64,000 nucleotides of DNA from NCBI RefSeq assembly GCF_036625195.1, contig NZ_JAZKUG010000001.1, positions 558,001 through 622,000 on the forward strand. The letters are read 5' to 3'. Origin of the DNA: Accumulibacter sp. GTDB lineage: Bacteria > Pseudomonadota > Gammaproteobacteria > Burkholderiales > Rhodocyclaceae. Below, in pieces: positions 27,932-35,601 of the stretch. Below the pieces are notes generated by a model, which was given only the letters and a program-made list of their open reading frames with translations, searched no databases and was not told where the DNA came from. Every line of letters begins with the position of its first letter. Position 1 is the stretch's first letter. A program made the translations under genes and the position numbers.

Positions 27932-30900
27932 ATGTCCGATATTGAATCCAGGAATCGACGACCGGGAGAACCAGGCATTCGGTTTGCTCACCCGGCTGTG
28001 CTCTGGCTCGCCTACGTCAGCCTCGTCGTCTACGGCAGCCTCGTGCCACTGGCCTTCCAGCCGATGCCTCTGGATCAGGCCTGGGCTGCTTTCAGCCAAA
28101 TTCGGATGTATCAGCTTGGCGTCGAGCAGAGGGCCGATTGGGTAGCCAACGGCGTCCTGTTTGTCCCGATAGGCTTTCTCACCGTCACCCTCTTCGCGGG
28201 GAACAGAACCCTGATCGGCCGACTGCCATCGCTGCTCGCCTCCGCATTATTTTGCCTCATGCTGGCGCTGGCGCTGGAGTTCACCCAGCTGTTCTTCCCA
28301 CCGCGAACCGTCTCACGCAACGACGTGATTGCCGAACTCATCGGCAGTGTCGTCGGCATCATCTGCGCACTCTACTGGTCTGAGTGGTTCCGGAGAGTCC
28401 TGGCCGCACTGACGGGCAGAATGGGCCAAGTGAGCGGCCGCCTGCTGCAGGCTTACGCCATTGGCTACTTGGCCTTCAGCCTGTTCCCATTCGATTTCGT
28501 TGTCTCGCTGGCGGAGTTGGCGGCCAAGGCCGATTCGGACACCTGGGGCTGGTTCCTTGCCGGGCAAAACACGAACCGCGGACCCGTCATCATGCTGGCC
28601 AAGCTCATGGCCGAGGTGCTGGCTGTACTGCCAATCGGCCTCCTTCTTGGCAGCCGGAATGAGCAACGGGGGCAGGCTTGCACCCGGCATGCAGTATCCT
28701 CCGGTTTTCTCCTCGGTCTCGCCATTGAAGTTGCCCAGTTCTTCATCTTTTCGGGTGTGACCCAAGGCATCTCACTGCTCACCCGGACCCTCGGCATGTA
28801 TCTTGGTGCCCGTCTCTGGCGGGAACGCGACAGTTTGTCCAGCCTGCAGTTGCACCCGGCAAACAAGCCGTGGTCAGTCCCTCTGACGCTGCTCTACCTG
28901 CTGGCCCTGATCGCGGTAAACGGCTGGTTTGATCGCTCTTGGCACGGGCTGCTCCTCGCCGGCAGGACGCTCACCGAAACCCGATTCCTGCCCTTTTACT
29001 ACCATTACTACACGACGGAACAGGCTGCGCTGATCAGCTTGGTTGCGGTGGCCCTGATGTACGCTCCTGTCGGCGCCCTCGCTTGGCTACGCGGCTGTTC
29101 GCCGGTCGTGGCGTTGTGGGCAGCAGCCGTCACGGCAACCGCCGTTGAGTCGAGCAAGCTTTTTCTGCAGGGGCTCCATCCCGATCCGACCAACGTCTTG
29201 GTCGGGTCCATTTCCGCTTGGTCCGTCACCAGACTACTACAGTTGCTGCAAAGTGCTTCGCTGCACGAGGACGCGGCAGCCTCGTCATCCGGCGTGAAGG
29301 CTGAGTCACAACTGATGGCGTCGCCGAGCAGAGGACGACTGCAACCACCCGGGGCCTGGCTCGCGTTGGCGGCAATCGCGCTGCTGACAGTCTGGATCGT
29401 CATCGATTTCCCCTTTCTTCCGGTCTTGGTCGCCCTGCTCCTCCTGCTCTATGCCGCACTCGTCTGGTTCCAACCCCATCTAGTCTGGGCGGCCATTCCC
29501 GCTGCCTTGCCCCTGCTCGACCTGGCGCACTGGAGCGGGCGCTTCTACCTCGACGAACTGGATTTTCTGCTTTTCGTCAGCCTGGCCGTCGTTCTTGTCC
29601 GTACCCCTCCGCCCCCCCGCGGAACCAGCTTGGATTCACTTGCCCTGGCAAGCGCCTGCCTCCTGGTGGCTACCTTCGTCATCAGCACGCTGAGCGGCAT
29701 GCTGCCGCTGGCGATGCCCGATGCCAATAGCTTCACCAACTACTACAGCCCATTCAATGGTCTGCGAATTGCCAAGGGGTGCTTGTGGGCGCTGCTGCTC
29801 TTCGCGGTGACCAAGCGCTCGAGTGCGGGCAGCCGGGATATTCGCGTTTCGTTCGCCACCGGAATGGTGGCGGGGCTCGGAGGAACGGTCGCGATTGTCG
29901 TTTGGGAGCGCCTCCTGTTCGCCGGACTCCTTGACTTCACGGATAGCTACCGGGTTACGGGAGGCTTCTCGAACATGCGTACCGGCGCAGCCGATATCGA
30001 GACTTACCTGACCGCCGCATTGCCATTCACGGTGATACTGACGGTGCAGGCCCGCTCGCTCGCCGTTCGCACGGCTGGCGGCTTCCTGGTTCTGGGCGGC
30101 AGCTATGCGCTCGCAGTGACCTACTCGAGAGCTGGGTATGCTGGCGGGGCAGTGGCCCTGATCCTCTCCTGTGTCGCTGCCTGGCTGTCACGGACGCAAC
30201 GGGCTGCAACCGATTCAGGAAAGGATCCGGCAACAGTGCCAGCCGACATGGCGAAACAACTCGATCCGGGCCTAGCTGGCAGGTCGACGGTCTACCAGTG
30301 GGCTGCACCGTTGATTCTGCTGAGCGTGGCAACCGTAACCGCGCTGCCGATTTTCAGTGGCTCGTTCGCGCGGGAGCGCCTGTCGAGGGTCAGCGAGGAC
30401 CTGTCATCCCGACAGGCACACTGGATCGATGCGCTGGCCATGCGCGACCCGGGACTCCTGACGGAGTTGTTTGGCATGGGAATCGGCCGCTTCCCGGAAA
30501 CCCACTACTGGCGAAGTACAGAGACGAAGGCCACTACGTACCGTCTGCAGACCGAAAACGGCAATACGTTCCTGCGGCTGGGTTCGGGTAGCCCGATGTA
30601 CATCGAGCAGTTCGTCGAAGTCAGGCCGGACCGGGACTACTTCGTATCGCTCAACATCCGACGCCCGGAAGCCGAAGGTCGAGTGACGGTTTTCCTTTGC
30701 GAAAAGCTGCTGCTGACTTCGGGGCGCTGCGTGTCCCGGGAACTGGCAGCTTCTCGGCGCAGCGGCGAGTGGGAGCACCATCAGTTTCCCTTGGCAGTCA
30801 AAGAAGTCGGCAGCCGAGGGGCACCGCTGTGGTCACCAGTCAAGCTTTCGCTGACGAACGGCTCCAAGACGTGGATTGATATCGATGACGTCCGGCTGCT

Positions 30901-31261
30901 GACCGCCGACGGGGAGCACATCGTGCACAACGGCGACTTCGAACGAGGATTCGACCGTTGGTCCTTTACCGCTGACGAACACTTGCCCTGGCACATCAAG
31001 AGCATGCCGGTCGCGATTCTGTTCGACCAGGGCTGGTTCGGGCTCCTGGCTCTGGGCACCGTGCTCGGCCTCGGGATCACGCGAACGACCCGGCTGACGC
31101 TGCAGGGTGATGCTCTGGCAGGGGCCACTCTGGCATCCCTGACGGGAGTACTGGTGATCGCGACCATGAACACTGTCATCGATGCGCCACGATTACTGAT
31201 ACTGTTGCTGCTGCTCAGCTGGCTTGGCTGGGCAGGAAAGAGCGGGAAGTCGAGGGAGTGA
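27932..31261 (+). CDS. Giant membrane protein: VanZ-like repeats fused to an O-antigen ligase/polymerase-like domain
   Basis: This 1109-residue protein appears to be a polysaccharide polymerase or ligase with unusual extensions. Residues about 20-440 hold three VanZ-like membrane modules (ANGVLFVPIGFLTVTL with LEFTQLFFPPRTVSRNDVIAE; LMAEVLAVLPIGLLLG with IEVAQFFIFSGVTQG; MYAPVGALAWLRG with VESSKLFLQGLHPDPTN). Residues about 465-800 and 1030-1105 form a Wzy/WaaL-like membrane core (TYSRAGYAGG; HIKSMPVAILFDQGWFG). Between them a large periplasmic loop (about 830-1020) looks like a carbohydrate-binding beta-sandwich (IDIDDVRL, HNGDFERGFDRW). It starts the plus-strand polysaccharide block. Confidence 0.75.
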   Translation: MSDIESRNRRPGEPGIRFAHPAVLWLAYVSLVVYGSLVPLAFQPMPLDQAWAAFSQIRMYQLGVEQRADWVANGVLFVPIGFLTVTLFAGNRTLIGRLPSLLASALFCLMLALALEFTQLFFPPRTVSRNDVIAELIGSVVGIICALYWSEWFRRVLAALTGRMGQVSGRLLQAYAIGYLAFSLFPFDFVVSLAELAAKADSDTWGWFLAGQNTNRGPVIMLAKLMAEVLAVLPIGLLLGSRNEQRGQACTRHAVSSGFLLGLAIEVAQFFIFSGVTQGISLLTRTLGMYLGARLWRERDSLSSLQLHPANKPWSVPLTLLYLLALIAVNGWFDRSWHGLLLAGRTLTETRFLPFYYHYYTTEQAALISLVAVALMYAPVGALAWLRGCSPVVALWAAAVTATAVESSKLFLQGLHPDPTNVLVGSISAWSVTRLLQLLQSASLHEDAAASSSGVKAESQLMASPSRGRLQPPGAWLALAAIALLTVWIVIDFPFLPVLVALLLLLYAALVWFQPHLVWAAIPAALPLLDLAHWSGRFYLDELDFLLFVSLAVVLVRTPPPPRGTSLDSLALASACLLVATFVISTLSGMLPLAMPDANSFTNYYSPFNGLRIAKGCLWALLLFAVTKRSSAGSRDIRVSFATGMVAGLGGTVAIVVWERLLFAGLLDFTDSYRVTGGFSNMRTGAADIETYLTAALPFTVILTVQARSLAVRTAGGFLVLGGSYALAVTYSRAGYAGGAVALILSCVAAWLSRTQRAATDSGKDPATVPADMAKQLDPGLAGRSTVYQWAAPLILLSVATVTALPIFSGSFARERLSRVSEDLSSRQAHWIDALAMRDPGLLTELFGMGIGRFPETHYWRSTETKATTYRLQTENGNTFLRLGSGSPMYIEQFVEVRPDRDYFVSLNIRRPEAEGRVTVFLCEKLLLTSGRCVSRELAASRRSGEWEHHQFPLAVKEVGSRGAPLWSPVKLSLTNGSKTWIDIDDVRLLTADGEHIVHNGDFERGFDRWSFTADEHLPWHIKSMPVAILFDQGWFGLLALGTVLGLGITRTTRLTLQGDALAGATLASLTGVLVIATMNTVIDAPRLLILLLLLSWLGWAGKSGKSRE

Positions 31262-31418
31262 CGACGACCAGCGGTCCATCCCGGGTTCCCCCGACTTGCG
31301 CCGCAGCATCACGACCATTCGCCACTACTGACCAGGATCCCAGTCTCTGTGAGACCATACGCTGGGCGCGTCGCCTGGAGAGGCTCAACGGCCAGACCAA
31401 CCATGAGTTTGAAACAGC

Positions 31419-33185
31419 ATGAACGAAAAAATCTTCGGACAAGTTGAGCTAAGCAGTTTGCTGCACGCTTCGGCCGCGCCCGATATGCTTGCAGGCATCG
31501 CTCTGCGCTGCGCCAACATCGCCCGCGATGCGACTGCCATCTGTGCAATCATCGGTCAATCATGGGTCGACGACGACCGATCAGATGGCACCGACGCGCA
31601 CTCCGGACTGGCCACTAGATTGCTCGCAGCGTGGCAGGAACACGGTAGCGAGGTCTGTTCTCGGATTCGCGGGGCCTACTCCTTTGCGGTGGTGGACGCG
31701 CAACGCCGCTGCGTTTTCCTCGCCGTCGACCGCTTCGCCATCGAAACGCTGTGCTACTTCACCGACGGCAAGATCCTCGCCTTCGCCGACCGCGCCGACT
31801 GTGTCCCGGGCCACGACCGGCAACTGGACCCGCAGGCAATCTTCGACTATCTGTACTTCCACATGATCCCGGCGCCGCGGACGATCTTCCGCCAGGTACG
31901 GCGATTGCCGGCGGCGCACGCGCTGCTCGTCGACCAGCAGGGCGTGCACCAGATTCGCCATTGGCCCTTGCGCTTCGACGAGCAACGCCGTCCTTCCTTC
32001 GATGCCGCCCGAGACTCGTTCCGCAGCCTGATCCGCGAATCCGTCGCCGAGCAGCTCGCTGGCGAGCAACGGGTCGGCGCCTTCCTTTCAGGCGGCACCG
32101 ACAGCTCGACGGTCGCCGGCATGCTCTGCCAGATCACCGGCACGGCGGCTCCGGTCTATTCGATCGGTTTCGACGCCGCAGGTTACGATGAGATGGAATA
32201 CGCACGCATCGCCGCCAGGCACTTCGGCTGCGAGCATCACGAATACTATGTGACGCCAGCCGACCTGTTGGCGAGCATCCCGGCCGTGGCCAAGCATCAC
32301 GATCAGCCCTTCGGCAACTCATCGGCCCTGCCGGCCTATTACTGTGCGCAAGTCGCGCAGGCCGATGGCTGCAGCAGGTTGCTGGCTGGTGATGGCGGCG
32401 ATGAACTGTTCGGTGGCAACTCCCGTTACGCCATGCAGCGGCTGTTCGAGTACTACCACAGCGTGCCGCAGGCGATCAGGCAGGCGATCGAACCGATGTG
32501 CGCGGACGGCAGTCCCTTGCGCCGGATCCCCGGCCTGAAGCAGGCGACCGGCTATGTGCGTCACTCGCGGGTGGAGCTGCCGGCCCGGTTGCAGAGCTTC
32601 AATCTGCTGATGCAACTCGATCCGGCACAGGTGCTCAACGCGGACTTTCTGGCAGACATCGATCTGCACGAACCGGCCCGACACATGCAGGCAACCTGGG
32701 CCGAATGCCAGGCCCAGAGCCTGATCAACCGCCTGCTGGCCTACGACTGGCGCTATACCCTTGCCGACAGTGACCTGCCGAAGGTTCGGGGTGCGGTACA
32801 GATGGCCGGGATTGCGGTTGCCTATCCGCTGCTCAGCGATCGCCTGACGGACTTCTCGATGACCCTGCCAGCGGACTGGAAACTTCGGCGTTTCAGGCTG
32901 CGCTGGTTCTTCAAGGAAGCCTTGCGTGGCTTCCTGCCCGACGAAATCATCAGCAAGAAGAAGAAGGGCTTCGGCCTGCCGTTCGGCGTCTGGACCACAC
33001 GCAACCCGGCGCTGCTCGAACTGGCCCGGGATTCTCTCGATACGCTGGCAAAGCGGGGAATCGTCCGGGCGGACTTCGTCCACAGGCTTCTGCACGAGCA
33101 CCTTCCGGAGCACCCCGGATACTTTGGAGAAATGGTATGGATCCTGACCATGCTCGAGCAATGGCTCCGCCGCGACGCAGCTTGA
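31419..33185 (+). CDS. Asparagine synthase-like protein without the glutaminase cysteine
   Basis: The 588-residue protein aligns with class-II glutamine-dependent asparagine synthases. The C-terminal synthetase domain is intact: P-loop SGGTDSS (about residues 225-231), LAGDGGDELFGG, KKKKGFGLPFGVW near the C-terminus. The N-terminal domain is degenerate: it starts MNEKIFGQ instead of MCGI, so the catalytic Cys is absent, and the usual RGPD and NGEIYN motifs are missing. It probably uses ammonia or another amine, or makes a different amide or adenylate in polysaccharide modification. The substrate is unknown. Confidence 0.8.
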   Translation: MNEKIFGQVELSSLLHASAAPDMLAGIALRCANIARDATAICAIIGQSWVDDDRSDGTDAHSGLATRLLAAWQEHGSEVCSRIRGAYSFAVVDAQRRCVFLAVDRFAIETLCYFTDGKILAFADRADCVPGHDRQLDPQAIFDYLYFHMIPAPRTIFRQVRRLPAAHALLVDQQGVHQIRHWPLRFDEQRRPSFDAARDSFRSLIRESVAEQLAGEQRVGAFLSGGTDSSTVAGMLCQITGTAAPVYSIGFDAAGYDEMEYARIAARHFGCEHHEYYVTPADLLASIPAVAKHHDQPFGNSSALPAYYCAQVAQADGCSRLLAGDGGDELFGGNSRYAMQRLFEYYHSVPQAIRQAIEPMCADGSPLRRIPGLKQATGYVRHSRVELPARLQSFNLLMQLDPAQVLNADFLADIDLHEPARHMQATWAECQAQSLINRLLAYDWRYTLADSDLPKVRGAVQMAGIAVAYPLLSDRLTDFSMTLPADWKLRRFRLRWFFKEALRGFLPDEIISKKKKGFGLPFGVWTTRNPALLELARDSLDTLAKRGIVRADFVHRLLHEHLPEHPGYFGEMVWILTMLEQWLRRDAA

Positions 33186-33297
33186 CGGGGCAGCCGGCAA
33201 CGCCGGACGGTCACGGGCAGTGGGAACAGCAGACGCCCAGGCCGGCGGCCGCAGCTTTGACGTTCAGGCCGCTACGACCATCGCCAGGGAAGCGACC

Positions 33298-34548
33298 ATG
33301 AAGCGTGTCCTGATGATTGCCTACCATTTCCCGCCCCTGGCAGGCAGCAGCGGTATCCAGCGCACCCTGCGGTTTGTGCAACACCTTCCCGGATACGGAT
33401 GGCAGCCCCTCGTCGTCACTGCGGATCCACGCGCTTACGAGCGGACGAGCGATGACCTCCTGCAGGAGATTCCGGAGGGCACCGTCGTCCATCGCGCATT
33501 CGCCCTCGATACCTCGCGTCATCTCGCCCTGCACGGCCGACACCTGGCGTGGATGGCGCGGCCAGACCGCTGGGTGAGCTGGCGGTTCGATGCCGTGCGC
33601 ACCGGCCTGCGCATGATCAGGGACTACCAACCGGATGTCATCTGGTCTACCTATCCAATCGCCACTGCACACCTGATCGCGGCTCAGCTCCACCGGCGCA
33701 CGGGGGTCCCATGGCTGGCAGACTTCCGCGATCCCATGGCACAGCCGGGCTATCCGGCGAACCCGCGCACGCGACAGAGCTTCATCGATATCGAGAGTAC
33801 GGCCGTGCGCGAGGCCAGGTTCAGTACCTTCACCACGCCGGGTGCCGCACGCGAGTATCGCCGGCGCTACCCGGAAGCGGCGGCGCGCATCCTCGTCCTC
33901 GAGAATGGCTACGACGAGGAGAGTTTCCCGCCCACGGCACACACGGCTCACGCACCTGAGCCACTGCACCCCGGACAGCTGACCTTGCTTCACAGCGGAC
34001 TGGTCTACCCGATGGAGCGCGACCCGACGCAGCTTCTGCGAGCTCTGCAGTCCCTGAAGGACTCGGGCAAGCTGCCGCCGGGGCAACTCCGGCTGCGTTT
34101 CCGGGCCGCGGTTCATGACGCCATGCTGGCACGCCTTGCCCGGGAACATCGGGTCGATGACTGGATTGAATGCCTGCCGGCCGTGGGCTACCGTGCAGCC
34201 ATCGCTGAGATGATGCGCGCCGACGGACTGCTGGTTCTGCAGGCAGCATGCTGCAATGAACAGATCCCGGCCAAGATCTACGAGTATCTGCGCGCCGGTC
34301 GACCGATACTGGCGCTCACCGACGCTGCCGGCGACACCGCTGCAACCTTGCGGGCAGCGGGAGTCGAGCACCTCGCTCCGCTCGACTCGGCGGAGGCGAT
34401 CGCGACACAGCTCATGGCCTTCGTCACCGCGCTGCGACAGGCGAAGGCCGCACCGCCATCGCCCGCGATCGTTCGCCAGGCCTCTCGCCGGGAACGGACG
34501 GCCGAGCTTGTCCGCTTGCTCGAAGCCTGTCAGGACGGTGGCATCTGA
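33298..34548 (+). CDS. Glycosyltransferase (GT4-like, GT-B fold)
   Basis: This 416-residue protein looks like a GT-B glycosyltransferase for surface polysaccharide. The N-terminal half starts with a typical acceptor-domain strand (KRVLMIAYHFPPLAGSSGIQRTLRFVQHLP). The C-terminal half has a donor-site-like segment (VLQAACCNEQIPAKIYEYLRAGRPILALTD, about residues 315-345) with the expected glutamate in KIYEYL. The ATG at 33298 is preceded by AGGGAAG. It lies 112 bases after the asparagine-synthase homologue. The sugar transferred is not predictable. Confidence 0.85.
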   Translation: MKRVLMIAYHFPPLAGSSGIQRTLRFVQHLPGYGWQPLVVTADPRAYERTSDDLLQEIPEGTVVHRAFALDTSRHLALHGRHLAWMARPDRWVSWRFDAVRTGLRMIRDYQPDVIWSTYPIATAHLIAAQLHRRTGVPWLADFRDPMAQPGYPANPRTRQSFIDIESTAVREARFSTFTTPGAAREYRRRYPEAAARILVLENGYDEESFPPTAHTAHAPEPLHPGQLTLLHSGLVYPMERDPTQLLRALQSLKDSGKLPPGQLRLRFRAAVHDAMLARLAREHRVDDWIECLPAVGYRAAIAEMMRADGLLVLQAACCNEQIPAKIYEYLRAGRPILALTDAAGDTAATLRAAGVEHLAPLDSAEAIATQLMAFVTALRQAKAAPPSPAIVRQASRRERTAELVRLLEACQDGGI

Positions 34549-34771
34549 GCGCCGGCCAAGGAGTCGTCGCGAACGGGCGGCCACGCAAGATCCGCGCGAA
34601 CAGCAGGACAGGACCGTCCAGCCGGGACGGCTCCATCAGACAGAGGCACAACCCGGACTGGTGTGACTTTTTTGGCTTGACTCAGGAGAGCGCCTTGAGG
34701 CACCCTGATGCCGATGTTCCACTCGAAGGCGGAGCCTGCGCTCGGCCGCCAACTCAGATGAGGATTCAAGC

Positions 34772-35539
34772 ATGCTTGGCGAAGGAAGGAAGCTGCTGTC
34801 GTTGATGCGAGGTGTCCGCAATCCGCTGCCCGCGGTTTTCGACCGTCTGGGCCAGCAACGCGAACCCTATGTACTGTGTCGTAATGACGGTGTCAGCATC
34901 GAAGTGAGACCGGGGGTGGGCGATCTGTTCGGCTTCTACGAGATCCTGTTGCGCAACGACTATCTCGCGTCCGGACAGGTGCTCAACGAAGGCGACACGG
35001 TGATCGACGTCGGTGCCAACATCGGCTGTTTCTCGGTCCTGGCAGCTCGAGTGGTGGGACCGAAGGGCAGGGTCATCGCCCTCGAGCCAGAGGAGTCCAC
35101 CTATCGCCAGCTCGTGCGCAATATCGAGCTCAACCAGCTGCGCAACGTCATTGCCCTCAAGCTGGCTGTGGGTGCCGAATGCGGCTCGATCAAGCTGCAC
35201 TCGGCGAGCAATCGACTGTTCAGCTCCTTCTACACGTCGGTGAATGGACAGGCCGTCGCTGGCGTCGAGCAGGAGGTCGAGGTCGTGACGTTGGCGGAAC
35301 TGATGGCGGCACAGGGAGTGCTCGGCTGTGACTATCTCAAGCTCGACTGCGAGGGCGCCGAGCACGATATCGTACGGACGTTGACTGCAGAGACCGCACA
35401 GCGGATTCGGCAGGTCACCGTCGAGCTGCACCGGGTTCCCGGCCATGATGGCGCCGTCTTCGCCAACCGGTTGATCGACCTCGGATACGAGCGGGTGGGC
35501 ACCAGTACCCTGCCCTACTACCGACGCCGGCCGGTCTAG
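34772..35539 (+). CDS. FkbM family methyltransferase
   Basis: FkbM-type enzymes O-methylate sugars or other small groups using S-adenosylmethionine. The 255-residue protein has motif I VIDVGANIGCFSVLAARVVG (about residues 79-98), an acidic EPEES loop and the FkbM signature YLKLDCEGAEHDIVRTL (about 188-204). A 223-base gap without recognisable features separates it from the preceding glycosyltransferase. An insertion sequence is inserted exactly at its stop codon, leaving the coding sequence whole. Confidence 0.88.
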   Translation: MLGEGRKLLSLMRGVRNPLPAVFDRLGQQREPYVLCRNDGVSIEVRPGVGDLFGFYEILLRNDYLASGQVLNEGDTVIDVGANIGCFSVLAARVVGPKGRVIALEPEESTYRQLVRNIELNQLRNVIALKLAVGAECGSIKLHSASNRLFSSFYTSVNGQAVAGVEQEVEVVTLAELMAAQGVLGCDYLKLDCEGAEHDIVRTLTAETAQRIRQVTVELHRVPGHDGAVFANRLIDLGYERVGTSTLPYYRRRPV

Positions 35540-35541
35540 CG
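35534..35541. repeat. Target-site duplication, left copy
   Basis: GTCTAGCG lies directly outside the left inverted repeat and is repeated exactly at 37963-37970 outside the right one. It contains the last codon and stop codon of the fkbM methyltransferase gene. Confidence 0.88.
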
Positions 35542-35555
35542 CTGCCCTTTACCCG
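35542..35555 (+). repeat. Left terminal inverted repeat of the IS
   Basis: CTGCCCTTTACCCG is the perfect inverse of 37949-37962. Like the ends of Tn5/IS50 it begins with CTG. Confidence 0.9.
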
Positions 35556-35581
35556 AAAAATTAGGACTGGACTTTCTTGAT

Positions 35582-35599
35582 CGAACCGATTATGGTTCG
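35582..35599 (+). promoter_or_regulatory. Small inverted repeat over the transposase ribosome-binding region
   Basis: CGAACC-GATTAT-GGTTCG forms a 6-bp stem ending 2 bases before the transposase ATG, where a ribosome site should be. No clear Shine-Dalgarno sequence is present. The hairpin could keep transposase translation low, as in other insertion sequences; this is inferred. Confidence 0.4.
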
Positions 35600-35601
35600 G
35601 T

